From positions 1 to 61,497 of the forward strand of contig QHYH01000165.1 of the NCBI GenBank assembly GCA_003223215.1: a DNA stretch of 61,497 nt. Reading direction: 5' to 3'. This document shows, in pieces, positions 1-8,856 of this stretch. A model generated the notes under the pieces. That model did no database searches, was not told the DNA's origin, and saw only the letters and a program-made list of their open reading frames with translations. Within the stretch, counting starts at the first letter, position 1, and every line of letters starts with the position of its first letter. Position numbers and translations under genes: made by a program. This DNA comes from Acidobacteriota bacterium. GTDB taxonomy: Bacteria; Acidobacteriota; Terriglobia; Acidiferrales; UBA7541.

Positions 1-88
1 GGAGACGGACCCCCGGCGCATCGGTTTAGGTTGAGACAAAACTACGGCCAGCTCACGTACGGGCGAAGGTACTTCAGGAGGAATCTTC

Positions 89-112
89 ATGGATCTATCC
101 TACGGCATATAA
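89..112 (+). CDS. Possible 7-codon leader peptide upstream of valS
   Basis: A perfect AGGAGG (76-81) sits 7 nt before an ATG that opens a seven-codon frame, MDLSYGI, ending in TAA. Nothing else in the first 244 bases looks like a gene. The little frame overlaps the left arm of an inverted repeat at 99-121. It could be a leader peptide, the relic of an older start, or chance. No attenuator hairpin with a T run is visible after it, so the functional reading is weak. Confidence 0.22.
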   Translation: MDLSYGI

Positions 113-121
113 TGTCGTAGG
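99..121. promoter_or_regulatory. Inverted repeat with embedded TATAAT upstream of valS
   Basis: The arms at 99-108 (CCTACGGCAT) and 112-121 (ATGTCGTAGG) pair at 9 of 10 positions around a 3-nt centre. A consensus-like TATAAT lies at 108-113 across the centre, but no good -35 hexamer is seen 16-18 nt upstream. A partial copy of the right arm (TTATGTCGTGCG) recurs near 160. The layout suits an operator over a -10 element driving valS and the genes after it. This is inference from sequence symmetry alone. Confidence 0.35.
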
Positions 122-301
122 AACATACAAAAAAAGAGCGCTTTTAGCCTCACACCATTTTATGTCGTGCGCCCCCGCGTGAGCGAGAATTTGACGGAGC
201 CGCTTTTTGCCCCGTATAGTTGAAGATTACTCTGAAAAGATCGCATGGCAACCTGGGGGAACCGATCAGTGTCGACCGGTGAAATGGAGAAGGGTCAGCG
301 A

Positions 302-3025
302 ATGGCAAGGGAGATCGCCAAGGCCTACGAACCGCAGCGAATTGAACCCCGCTGGGCCGAATTTTGGGTCAAGGAGGCCCTGTTCAAGGCCGACCCAAAC
401 GCGCCCGGACCCGTGTTTTCCATGGTGATCCCTCCTCCGAACGTTACCGGCTCGCTGCATATCGGGCACATGCTGAACCACACGGAAATCGACGTCCTGA
501 CGCGCTGGCATCGCATGCGGGGATACAACACTCTGTACCTGCCGGGAATGGATCACGCGGGAATTTCGACGCAGCGCGTGGTGGTCCGGCAGTTGGCGGA
601 ACAAGGGATCGACTACCGCAAGCTGGGACGAGAGGAATTCGAGCGGCGCGTGTGGAAATGGAAGGAGGAGAGCGGCGGCACGATTTTGCGGCAGATGCGG
701 CAGATTGGGGAAAGCTGCGACTGGTCGCGCGAAAGATTCACGCTCTCACCGGAGCTTTCGAAAGTCGTGCGCGAAGTTTTTGTGCGCCTCTATGAAGAGG
801 GCTTGATTTACCGGGCCACGCGGCTGGTGAACTGGTGCCCCGACTGCCTGACGGTGCTTAGCGACCTGGAAGTGGTGCACGAAGAGCGGCAAGGAAATTT
901 GTGGCACATCAAGTATCCAATTGTGGGTACCAAGGAATTTCTGACCGTTGCGACGACGCGGCCGGAGACCATGTTGGGCGATACAGCCGTGGCCGTGCAT
1001 CCGGAAGACGAACGTTACAAACACCTTGTGGGAAAGAAAGCTTTGCTGCCGCTCGTCGACCGCGAGATTCCGATTATTGCGGACGAAATTGTGGATCGAG
1101 AATTCGGGACGGGAGCGGTGAAGGTCACTCCGGCGCACGATCCCAACGATTTTGAGCTGGGGAAGAAGCATCAGCTGGCGGAAATCGACGTGATGACCGA
1201 CGACGCGCGCATGAACGCGAATGCGGGTGCGTATGCCGGGATGGATCGATTCGAAGCGCGGAAGAAGATTGTGGCGGATTTGAAGGCGCAAGGGCTGCTC
1301 GAAAAGACCGACGATCACACCAACGCGATTGGTCTCTGCGAACGAAGCAAGACGGTGGTGGAGCCGCGCATCTCAACGCAATGGTTTTGCAAGATGAAGG
1401 ACCTTGCCGTGCCGGCTATCAAGGCGGTGGAGGAATACGAACCCGGCAAGGAAAACTGCATCCACATCGTCCCCGATAACCGGCGCACCGAGTATCTCAA
1501 CTGGATGCGCAACATCCGCGACTGGACGCTGTCGCGGCAGCTTTGGTGGGGACATCGCATTCCCGCGTGGTACTGCGGGGAAAACAAGCACGTCACGGTG
1601 GCGCGCGAAACTCCGGCGAAGTGCGCAACGTGCCGGTCGGCCAACCTGGAACAGGATCCCGACGTTCTGGACACTTGGTTCAGCTCGGCGCTGTGGCCGT
1701 TCTCGACGCTGGGCTGGCCCGCAAAGACCGCCGACTTCAACAAGTACTATCCGACGACCTTGCTGATCACCGGATACGACATCCTGTTTTTCTGGGTGGC
1801 ACGGATGATCATGATGGGCCTTCATTTTACCGGCAAAGTACCCTTCCGAGCCGTGTATTTACATTCGCTCGTGCGCACGGGAAGCGGCGAGAAAATGTCC
1901 AAGTCCAAAGGAACGGGACTCGACCCTGTGGCGCTGAACCGGCAGTACGGAACCGATGCAATGCGCTTTTGCCTGGCATCCATGGCGGCGCCGGGAACGG
2001 ATATCGTCCTGTCCGACGACAAGCTCGGGAGCGCGCGAAATTTTGCAAACAAGATTTGGAATGCGGCGCGATTCTTGTTCCTGAACCTGGACAAGTTTGA
2101 GCAGACCGGAGCGAAACTCGAAGAATTGGCGGGGCAGGAGGTTCGCGCGAAGTCGCCTTATCGAGCGGGCGGCAAAATTGCCTTGGCAGATGCGTGGCTT
2201 TTAGCGCGGCTGGCGGCGACGATTGAAACCGTGAATGACGCGCTCGCCGGTTACCGGTTTCACGAGGCGGCACAGGGCGTTTACCAGTTTTTCTGGGGCG
2301 ACTTCTGCGACTGGTACATCGAGTGGGTGAAGCCCGAATTGCTGGGCGAGGACCGCGAACGCGCTACCGCATCGTGGAAGAACCTGTTCGCCGCCTTTGA
2401 CGCGGCGCTGCGGCTATTGCACCCGTTCATGCCGTTCCTGACCGAGGAGCTGTGGCATCAATTACCACAACCGTCAGGGACGAAATCGATTGCGCTCGGA
2501 AGGTTTCCGGAGGCGGAGACACGGTGGAAGAACGCGGAGGCCATGCGCGAGGTGGCGCAAGTTCAGGAAGTCGTGACGGCGTTGCGGGCGATCCGGGCAG
2601 AGTTGCGACTTGACGCGAAGAAAAAAGTGGCGGCGGAATTTTCGACAAACTCCCCTGCCATGGGAGATTTGATTCGCGCGAACCGGGAGGCGGTCGAACG
2701 ATTCGCCCGGTTGTCCGAGTTGCGCATGGTTCCGAAAGAAGGGTTTGATACCAAAAGCGGCGCGCTGCGATCAACCGCGCTGTTTGACGTACGCGTGGTT
2801 TATTCGGAAGCGGTGGATTCTGGCGCCGAGAGAGCGCGGCTAAAGAAAGAGATTGCAGGACTGCAAAATGCGATCTGTGCGAAGGAGAAACAACTCGCAG
2901 ACCAGACGTTTCGCAGCCGCGCGCCGGAAAAGATTATCAGGGGACTGGAGGCGACTCTGGCGCAACAAAAAGTTGAGCTCGAAAAACTGCAGAAGCGGCT
3001 GCGCGACCTCGAGGGAGGCAGCTAG
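302..3025 (+). CDS. valS: Valine--tRNA ligase (ValRS)
   Basis: Cytoplasmic class I synthetase that charges tRNA-Val with valine and hydrolyses mischarged threonine in its CP1 editing domain. Counted from the chosen ATG it has 907 residues, normal for bacterial ValRS. The HIGH signature lies at 53-56 in PNVTGSLHIGHML, the KMSKS loop at 531-535, and the tRNA-binding C-terminal coiled coil runs from about 840 to the end, rich in Lys, Glu and Leu heptads. In-frame ATGs also exist at 245 and 284. I prefer 302 because GAGAAGGG precedes it by 7 nt and MAREIAKAYEP matches the usual N-terminus. nadC follows after 20 nt, so the two are probably cotranscribed. Confidence 0.97.
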   Translation: MAREIAKAYEPQRIEPRWAEFWVKEALFKADPNAPGPVFSMVIPPPNVTGSLHIGHMLNHTEIDVLTRWHRMRGYNTLYLPGMDHAGISTQRVVVRQLAEQGIDYRKLGREEFERRVWKWKEESGGTILRQMRQIGESCDWSRERFTLSPELSKVVREVFVRLYEEGLIYRATRLVNWCPDCLTVLSDLEVVHEERQGNLWHIKYPIVGTKEFLTVATTRPETMLGDTAVAVHPEDERYKHLVGKKALLPLVDREIPIIADEIVDREFGTGAVKVTPAHDPNDFELGKKHQLAEIDVMTDDARMNANAGAYAGMDRFEARKKIVADLKAQGLLEKTDDHTNAIGLCERSKTVVEPRISTQWFCKMKDLAVPAIKAVEEYEPGKENCIHIVPDNRRTEYLNWMRNIRDWTLSRQLWWGHRIPAWYCGENKHVTVARETPAKCATCRSANLEQDPDVLDTWFSSALWPFSTLGWPAKTADFNKYYPTTLLITGYDILFFWVARMIMMGLHFTGKVPFRAVYLHSLVRTGSGEKMSKSKGTGLDPVALNRQYGTDAMRFCLASMAAPGTDIVLSDDKLGSARNFANKIWNAARFLFLNLDKFEQTGAKLEELAGQEVRAKSPYRAGGKIALADAWLLARLAATIETVNDALAGYRFHEAAQGVYQFFWGDFCDWYIEWVKPELLGEDRERATASWKNLFAAFDAALRLLHPFMPFLTEELWHQLPQPSGTKSIALGRFPEAETRWKNAEAMREVAQVQEVVTALRAIRAELRLDAKKKVAAEFSTNSPAMGDLIRANREAVERFARLSELRMVPKEGFDTKSGALRSTALFDVRVVYSEAVDSGAERARLKKEIAGLQNAICAKEKQLADQTFRSRAPEKIIRGLEATLAQQKVELEKLQKRLRDLEGGS

Positions 3026-3045
3026 GCCGCTCGGATCTAAGGCTC

Positions 3046-3978
3046 GTGGACTGGCATTCGGAAGAAATCGAGAAAATCGTCCGACACGCTCTCGACGAAG
3101 ACATCGGACGGGGAGACGCGAGCACGGCGGCGACGACTCCGCCAAAGGCCGTGGCGCGGGCGCACATCCTGGCGCGGCAAACGCTGGTGTGCGCGGGATT
3201 GCCGCTGGCGGAAAACGTATTTCGCGCGCTGGACTCCGCTATCGAAGTCGTCTGCTTGCATGCGGACGGGTCGTTTGTCGAGCCCGGTGCGAAGTTGGTC
3301 GAGATGCGAGGAAACGCGGCGGCGATTCTGACCGGCGAGCGGACGGCGCTGAATTTCCTGTCGCATCTTTGTGGGATTGCCACCTACACACGGCGATTTG
3401 TCGAACAACTGGCCACGACGAAGACGCGGATTCGCGACACGCGGAAAACCACGCCGGGCCTGCGGTTATTGGAAAAATATGCGGTAAAAGTGGGCGGCGG
3501 GATGAATCACCGGTTCGGGCTCTACGACGCCATTCTGCTGAAAGAGAATCACATCGCCCTGGCGGGGGGAATTAAGGTAGCGTTGGACAAGGCGCATACC
3601 TACGTCGCGCCCACCTCGCCAGCGCCGCGGACGGCGAGCGCTTATGATGCGGCGGGGCTGGATCCGGAAGTTGTAGGGCCCGCCCCGCTGACGGTCGAGA
3701 TTGAGGTGCGGGACGAGCGGGAATTGATGGAAGCGCTCGGAGCAGGAGCAGAAGCCGTCCTGCTGGACAACATGACGCCCGAACGAGCGGAGCAATGCGT
3801 AAAGATCGCACGCGCCACGCGCCCGGGCTGCGTCGTCGAGATTTCCGGCGGAATTACGCTCGACAATGCGCACGCTTATGCGAAGGCGGGAGCAGACTTT
3901 CTTTCCTCGGGGATGCTGACGCACTCGGCACCCGCCGCAAACCTGAGCCTGCTTGTGGATGACGTCGAGGAAACGTAA
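3046..3978 (+). CDS. nadC: Nicotinate-nucleotide pyrophosphorylase (carboxylating)
   Basis: Quinolinate phosphoribosyltransferase of de novo NAD synthesis: quinolinate plus PRPP gives nicotinate mononucleotide, CO2 and PPi. The 310-residue protein starts at GTG. It shows the family signatures DTRKTTPGLR and the following KYAVKVGGG with NHRFGLYDAILLKENH, which carry the substrate-binding Arg and Lys residues, and the barrel-closing EISGGI and SSGMLTHS segments near the C-terminus. An insertion of about 30 residues rich in Ala and Pro (roughly 185-215) interrupts the barrel after KENHIALAGG. The gene lies between valS and birA, and its tail overlaps an alternative upstream birA start. Confidence 0.96.
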   Translation: MDWHSEEIEKIVRHALDEDIGRGDASTAATTPPKAVARAHILARQTLVCAGLPLAENVFRALDSAIEVVCLHADGSFVEPGAKLVEMRGNAAAILTGERTALNFLSHLCGIATYTRRFVEQLATTKTRIRDTRKTTPGLRLLEKYAVKVGGGMNHRFGLYDAILLKENHIALAGGIKVALDKAHTYVAPTSPAPRTASAYDAAGLDPEVVGPAPLTVEIEVRDERELMEALGAGAEAVLLDNMTPERAEQCVKIARATRPGCVVEISGGITLDNAHAYAKAGADFLSSGMLTHSAPAANLSLLVDDVEET

Positions 3979-4003
3979 GCTTAGGCGACGCAACGATATC
4001 CCC

Positions 4004-5008
4004 ATGAATCCAGAACCCTTGCCCGGAACAACCGACCGGAGAGTGGCGAGGCTGCTGAGGCTGCTGGCGAAGAATGCCACGATTGTGATCAGCGGAACGC
4101 GCATTGCACGGGAAATCGGCGTGTCGCGGTCGGCGGTGTGGCAGTGGGTCGAGCGGCTGCGCGAACTTGGCGTGAGGGTGAAGGGTCAGGCTGCGACCGG
4201 CTACTTCCTCGAAAAGGTTCCTGACATTCTTACCGGCGAGGAACTCAGGCGGCGACTAAGAGGCAGCCTCTTTGGGAAGCGCATCCATCATTTTTTCAAG
4301 ACGGATTCGACCAATCGCGTTGCGTTCGAGCTAGGGCGCGCGGAAGAACCGGAAGGCACGGTAGTCCTGGCGGAAGAGCAAACGGGAGGACGCGGCCGTG
4401 TTGGCCGTGTGTGGCATTCGGAACGCGCCACCGGAATTTACGTGAGCTTGCTGCTGCGACCGAAGCTGGCGCCGGTGCAGGCCCCCTTGCTGACAGTGAT
4501 GGCCGGGCTCTCGGCGCATACGGCGGTGGAGGCAGTGACTGGCCTGTCGGTGGACTTGAAGTGGCCGAACGACTTGATGGTTCGGGGGAAGAAAGCGGGC
4601 GGCATCCTGACGGAAATGCACGCCGAGCCTGGACAGATACGGTTTGTCGTGGTGGGAATCGGATTGAACGTGAATCAGGAGAGATTCCCGGGCGAACTTG
4701 CGAATATTGCGACCTCCTTGCGGCAGGAGATGGGCAAGCCACAGTCGCGCATGGAATTGTTGGTGCGGTTGCTGCGGGAATTCGAGCGCGACTACAATCG
4801 GTTCGTGCTTGAAGGAGTGGCGAGCGTGGTGACGCGCTTCGAGGTGTTCTCGAGTTATGCGCATGGCAAGCGCGTGCGCGTGAGCAACGGCACGGAGAGT
4901 TATTTGGGAACCACCGCGGGACTGGGGCCGGAAGGTTTGCTGCAAGTGGAGCGTGAAGACGGGCGCGTGGTCACGGTGATTGCCGGAGACGTGGCGGAGG
5001 CGCGGTAG
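4004..5008 (+). CDS. birA: Bifunctional biotin--[acetyl-CoA-carboxylase] ligase / biotin operon repressor
   Basis: Activates biotin to biotinyl-5'-AMP and transfers it to the biotin carboxyl carrier protein. The N-terminal winged helix (about residues 10-60, IAREIGVSRSAVWQWVERL) marks the bifunctional class that also binds biotin-operon DNA. The catalytic ligase loop GGRGRVGR follows TVVLAEEQT, then come LKWPNDLMVRGKKAGGILTE and a C-terminal SH3-like lobe ending VTVIAGDVAEAR. A GTG at 3953 inside nadC is also in frame, but ATG 4004 gives the usual N-terminus. coaX begins at the very next base after the TAG, so translation is probably coupled. Confidence 0.94.
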   Translation: MNPEPLPGTTDRRVARLLRLLAKNATIVISGTRIAREIGVSRSAVWQWVERLRELGVRVKGQAATGYFLEKVPDILTGEELRRRLRGSLFGKRIHHFFKTDSTNRVAFELGRAEEPEGTVVLAEEQTGGRGRVGRVWHSERATGIYVSLLLRPKLAPVQAPLLTVMAGLSAHTAVEAVTGLSVDLKWPNDLMVRGKKAGGILTEMHAEPGQIRFVVVGIGLNVNQERFPGELANIATSLRQEMGKPQSRMELLVRLLREFERDYNRFVLEGVASVVTRFEVFSSYAHGKRVRVSNGTESYLGTTAGLGPEGLLQVEREDGRVVTVIAGDVAEAR

Positions 5009-5851
5009 ATGCTGCTGACTATCGACGTGGGAAACACGAACACGGTGCTCGGCGTGTTTCGCGGCCCACAGCTGATCGCGAACTGGCGGCTGACAACGGC
5101 GCGCGAGCAGACCGTCGATGAATACGGCGTGCTGACGCGCAATCTGTTCACCCTCGCAGGGCTCGACCGCAATGACATTACGGGAGTGATCATCAGTTCG
5201 GTGGTGCCGCCGGTCAATTGGACACTCGGGGAAATGTCGCGCGTGTATTTTGGGAAGAAAGCGCTCTTTGTTGAGATGGGCGTGAAGACGGGTATGGCGG
5301 TGCTGGTCGATAATCCCTCGGAGGTGGGAGCGGATCGCATCGTGAATGGCGTGGCCGCGTTTCAGTTGTACGGCGGGCCGTGCATTGTGGTGGACTTTGG
5401 GACGGCGATTACCTTTGATGCAATCTCAACCAAGGGCGAGTATCTCGGAGGAGTCATCGCGCCGGGATTGGGAATTGCTTCGGAGGCTTTGTTTGCACGA
5501 GCAGCGAAATTGCCGCGCGTGGAAATCAAAGACCCGGGAAAAATTATTGGCACGAATACGGTCACAAACATGCAGGCGGGTCTGTATTATGGCGCGGTCG
5601 ACATGGTCGACGGCATGCTCGAGCGGATGAAAAAGGAGCTGGGTGAAAACGCGAAGGTGGTGGCGACAGGAGGACAAGCGCAGCTGGTAGCGGAAGGCTC
5701 GAAGTATATCGAGCACACCGACGAGTTTCTGACGCTGACGGGTTTACGATTGATCTGGGAGAAAAATCAGCCGGCGGAGCACGGGAGAAGCGCGGCCGCG
5801 GACGAGCAGGGGACGCGCAGCGCCGTTCCTGCGAAAAAGGCCCAGCGGTAG
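5009..5851 (+). CDS. coaX: Type III pantothenate kinase
   Basis: Phosphorylates pantothenate in the first step of coenzyme A synthesis; this class is not feedback-inhibited by CoA. The ASKHA-fold signatures are clear: the N-terminal phosphate loop LTIDVGNTNTVLGVF, EVGADRIVNGVAA, the second phosphate motif VVDFGTAITFDAI, and ATGGQA near the end. At 280 residues it is slightly longer than usual because of a hydrophilic tail of about 28 residues (Gln, Ala, Lys rich) after the last helix. It directly abuts birA, an association common in Acidobacteriota and Firmicutes and linking two vitamin-dependent pathways. Confidence 0.96.
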   Translation: MLLTIDVGNTNTVLGVFRGPQLIANWRLTTAREQTVDEYGVLTRNLFTLAGLDRNDITGVIISSVVPPVNWTLGEMSRVYFGKKALFVEMGVKTGMAVLVDNPSEVGADRIVNGVAAFQLYGGPCIVVDFGTAITFDAISTKGEYLGGVIAPGLGIASEALFARAAKLPRVEIKDPGKIIGTNTVTNMQAGLYYGAVDMVDGMLERMKKELGENAKVVATGGQAQLVAEGSKYIEHTDEFLTLTGLRLIWEKNQPAEHGRSAAADEQGTRSAVPAKKAQR

Positions 5852-5925
5852 CGCCCGAGGAAGCTGGCCGGTAGCCGCCGACAGATTGCGTTGCTTTAAA
5901 ACACCTGGACGCTTCCAACCAACAA

Positions 5926-6645
5926 ATGGACGGCTGGAACTATTTCAATTACTTCACGCAAATTGAGGAATATTTCTGGAAGAAGCGGGGCGCGCACCTG
6001 CTGGTGTCGCCGCTCGATTGGGCCATTATGGAGGCATGGCAGAAAGCGGGAGTGCCGCTCGAAGCGGTGCTGAAGGGTATCGATCGCGCGTTTGAAAGCT
6101 ACGATAGATCGCGACGCGGTGCCGGCAAACCGCTGAAGAGCCTAGCGTATTGCACCGACGCGGTGCTCGAAGCCGCGGAAGAACAATTGGAGGCGGCGGG
6201 CGGGGCGACGGCGACCAAGCAAGGCCCGCAAAGCGAATCGTTTTCGCGGGAGGAGCTGAAGAAATATTTTGAACGCAATGTTGCGCGATTGAAGCAGGCA
6301 GCACAAAAGAAGCAACAAGCGCAGCCGAACCTTGCCGCAGCGCTCGGAGAGATCGCCAAATCGGTCGAGTCCAGCACCGGCTTGCTGGATACGCCGGGAA
6401 GGCTGGACTTGGAGGATTTGGAGCGGCGGCTGACGGTCTTGGACGAAAAACTGCATGCGGCGCTGACCAGCCACGCGCCGGAAGAGCTGATGCTAAAAAT
6501 CCGGCGCGAATTGGACGGGCAACTGGCCACCTACCGCCGAAAAATGAAAACGGAACAACTAGCGCTGATCGAAAAACAGTACCTGCAGAAACGGCTGCTA
6601 GCGGAGTTCGCGTTGCCACGGCTGAGTCTGTTTTACATCTCGTAG
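5926..6645 (+). CDS. Conserved protein of unknown function, DnaD-like N-terminus with coiled coil
   Basis: I do not recognise a characterised family. The 239-residue soluble protein opens with an aromatic-rich helical segment (WNYFNYFTQIEEYFWKKRG, then SPLDWAIMEAW and AVLKGIDRAFE) that resembles a small conserved domain I associate with Acidobacteriota genomes. A long, highly charged helical half follows, with Lys/Gln-rich heptads at about 105-135 and again at 190-225. There is no signal peptide or membrane segment. It sits between coaX and rlmD, in the same direction, separated by 74 and 52 nt, so it may share their transcript. It contains no catalytic motif that I can see. Confidence 0.8.
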   Translation: MDGWNYFNYFTQIEEYFWKKRGAHLLVSPLDWAIMEAWQKAGVPLEAVLKGIDRAFESYDRSRRGAGKPLKSLAYCTDAVLEAAEEQLEAAGGATATKQGPQSESFSREELKKYFERNVARLKQAAQKKQQAQPNLAAALGEIAKSVESSTGLLDTPGRLDLEDLERRLTVLDEKLHAALTSHAPEELMLKIRRELDGQLATYRRKMKTEQLALIEKQYLQKRLLAEFALPRLSLFYIS

Positions 6646-6697
6646 GGCTGCTAACCGCTTTTCCAAAGACGATTCGAATGAGGATTGGTCCAAGTTA

Positions 6698-8005
6698 ATG
6701 GCTGATGAGTTGAGATTGTCAATTGAGAAGCTCGTGTACGGAGGCGATGGCTTGGCGCACGCCGACGGAAACACGGTTTTTGTGCCCTACGTCCTGCCCG
6801 GAGAAGAAGTGCGCGCGGCTGTCAAGAAGAGGCAAAAGAAACTCCTCCGGGCGGACTTGCTCGAGGTCATTTTTCCGGCGACAGAACGCGGCAAGCCAAG
6901 CTGTCCGCATTTCCAGAAGTGCGGCGGGTGCCACTATCAACATATTTCCGCCGCAGAGCAGCTGAGGTTGAAGAAAGAAATTTTGCGCGAGACACTCTCG
7001 CGCCTCGGCGGCATTCCTTGGGATGGCCCGATTCACGAGCACGCGGCGGAGCCGTATGGCTACCGCAATCGCGCGCAATGGGCGGTGCGCGGAGGGATGC
7101 CGCGCGCGCTGGGATATTTTTTGCCGGAGAGCTCCCTGATCCTGCCAATTGACCTTTGCCCCGTGCTTTCGCCGCTGCTGGCCGGGACGTTCCTGAAACT
7201 GCAGGATATGACGCGATCGGGCACGCTGCCGGCTCCAGCGCTGGAGATCGAGGCGTTTGTGGATTCGCGGGACGAAAAAATAGCGTTGAACGTGGCGTTT
7301 GAGAGGTTTCCGAAACCTGCGGCGGAGTTGACATCGGCCTTTCACAACGCGCTCCCGCAGCTTACGAGTTTGTTGCTGCTGGATCAGAAGAAAAACAGGT
7401 TCGAGCTGAGCGGGACGGGGTACCTGACACATGAGGCGGGTGGTTACCAATATCGCGTCAGCCATTTGTCATTTTTTCAGGTAAATCGCTTTTTAATCGG
7501 GGATTTGCTGAAGACTGTGGTCGAAAATGCGCGAGGCGAGCTGGCGCTCGATTTGTACTCCGGAGTGGGATTCTTTACGATTCCGCTGGCGAAGGCGTTT
7601 GGGAAGATCGTGAGTGTGGACGCGAATCTTGCGGCAACGCGCGACTTGCAAGCGAATGCGGAACTCGCGGGTGTTTCGATCGTTTCCCATAACGAACACG
7701 CAGAAGAGTTTCTGAAGAAGACGAAAGAACGGCCGGAGTTTGTGGTTTTGGATCCGCCAAGGGCCGGACTGGGCGCTCAAGCGGCCAAGCATCTCGCCGA
7801 GCTCAGGCCGAGAGAAATCGTTTATCTTTCGTGCAACCCCTCCACGCTCGCCCGTGATTTGGCGGTTCTGACAAATTCGGCGCGGAAGCCGAAAGAGGGC
7901 GACGCCCCGAGCAACTGCTACGAAATCACGGAAATGCATTTGTTCGATCTGTTCCCGCAGACATTTCACATCGAGACCCTGGTGAGGTTACGAAAATCGC
8001 CATGA
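6698..8005 (+). CDS. rlmD: 23S rRNA (uracil-5-)-methyltransferase, RlmD/RumA family
   Basis: SAM-dependent m5U methyltransferase of the TrmA/RumA family, expected to modify 23S rRNA (U1939 type). An N-terminal TRAM domain (about residues 5-60) is followed by the iron-sulfur ligands CPHFQKCGGC, with a likely fourth Cys in LPIDLCPVL. The FFQVN motif, the SAM-binding LDLYSGVGFFTIPLAK and the catalytic pair DPPRAGL and SCNPSTLARDL, which holds the nucleophilic Cys, complete the signature. The 435-residue length is typical. The exact target (RlmD, RlmCD or TrmA-like) cannot be told from sequence alone. It ends a rightward cluster facing the LPS operon. Confidence 0.92.
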   Translation: MADELRLSIEKLVYGGDGLAHADGNTVFVPYVLPGEEVRAAVKKRQKKLLRADLLEVIFPATERGKPSCPHFQKCGGCHYQHISAAEQLRLKKEILRETLSRLGGIPWDGPIHEHAAEPYGYRNRAQWAVRGGMPRALGYFLPESSLILPIDLCPVLSPLLAGTFLKLQDMTRSGTLPAPALEIEAFVDSRDEKIALNVAFERFPKPAAELTSAFHNALPQLTSLLLLDQKKNRFELSGTGYLTHEAGGYQYRVSHLSFFQVNRFLIGDLLKTVVENARGELALDLYSGVGFFTIPLAKAFGKIVSVDANLAATRDLQANAELAGVSIVSHNEHAEEFLKKTKERPEFVVLDPPRAGLGAQAAKHLAELRPREIVYLSCNPSTLARDLAVLTNSARKPKEGDAPSNCYEITEMHLFDLFPQTFHIETLVRLRKSP

Positions 8006-8158
8006 GGCTGCCGGAGGCTGCGCTTGCCGCGGCTTCCGCTTGCGGCATTGAGGCACGTTGGAGGACCGCTTCGACCAGCGCGGGCGGATGGGGGTTGAGT
8101 TTCACGGCCGCATCGCGTGCGAAGCTCGACTGGCCGAGCTCCATCGAGGAGATGAAGT

Positions 8159-8174
8159 CTCCGTCCTGACGGAG
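8159..8174. other. Perfect hairpin between convergent rlmD and methyltransferase gene
   Basis: CTCCGTC and GACGGAG form a 7-bp perfect stem around two bases inside the 284-nt gap (8006-8289) separating the convergent rlmD and the leftward operon end. Wider partial pairing (GAAG..CTTC) surrounds it. There is no T run on either side, so a classical intrinsic terminator is not supported. I see no gene in this gap; open frames across it have no start signal or recognisable motif. Confidence 0.3.
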
Positions 8175-8289
8175 CTCAGGCTTCTCCAACGCGCATCCTC
8201 TGGCGCGGATCGTCAAGCCGCCGTACCTCCGCCGACCGACGGCCGACAATCGGAACTTCGCTGTTTGGTTGCCGGCCCCGGAGGGGAAA

Positions 8290-8856
8290 TTACCGGGTCG
8301 GCGCTCGGCGAAAATACCAAATCGAAACGAGGACGCCGAGAAGCAGTAGAAAACCGAGAGCAGCGTGCCATTCGTGGTTTTTCTTGTATTGCGCGAACGA
8401 AAAGGCTCCCGAAGACCCTGCCGGCCATTTCGAGGGCCGCAAACAGGGAAGAAAGAGCGGGACGGCGCGGGCATATTCTTGAAAGGCGGCACCGTGGCGT
8501 ACCTGTAATTCTTTCTCCTCACGGCGCATCACCGTGAAATAAAAAACCGCGAAATGGAGAACAAGAAGGGATGCGGAGATCCATGACAGCATGGCGATGG
8601 CGGCCCCAAGGGCCATCGTGGCGCTGCCAAGATAGAGAGGATTGCGCGTGTAAGCGTAAGGACCGCTGACCGTGAGCACTTCCTGTTTCCGCAGATAGCC
8701 GGCAGCATAGGAACGCAAGCCAAGGCCAAGCACGCCGACCAAGCCGCCCAGTAAAATGCTCCGCGGCGCGGGGCGGGAAAACCAAAGGACAACGACCGCC
8801 AGTGGATACCCGAGGCGCACGCGCCAACGCATGAAAAAGGTGCCGGGAAGGCTCAT
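8290..8856 (-). CDS. Membrane methyltransferase of the isoprenylcysteine/phospholipid methyltransferase type
   Basis: A 188-residue polytopic protein with hydrophobic segments at about 15-25, 34-48, 80-110 and near the C-terminus. The signature GPYAYTRNPLYLG at residues 65-77, followed by a charged REEKEL helix, is that of ICMT/PEMT-like membrane methyltransferases, which use SAM on lipid or prenyl-type substrates. Its ATG overlaps the stop of the upstream glycosyltransferase (ATGA), making it the last gene of the LPS-core operon. That position suggests a lipid or polyprenyl-linked substrate, but nothing in the sequence identifies it. Confidence 0.8.
   Translation of the reverse strand: MSLPGTFFMRWRVRLGYPLAVVVLWFSRPAPRSILLGGLVGVLGLGLRSYAAGYLRKQEVLTVSGPYAYTRNPLYLGSATMALGAAIAMLSWISASLLVLHFAVFYFTVMRREEKELQVRHGAAFQEYARAVPLFLPCLRPSKWPAGSSGAFSFAQYKKNHEWHAALGFLLLLGVLVSIWYFRRAPTR

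Noticed and set aside
1-244. T-box or other riboswitch before valS
   Set aside because: No T-box sequence, specifier loop or terminator/antiterminator hairpins could be found.
8058-8537. Rightward frame of 159 codons in the rlmD/methyltransferase gap
   Set aside because: Composition is Arg-rich with no motif or ribosome site, and half of it overlaps the methyltransferase gene.
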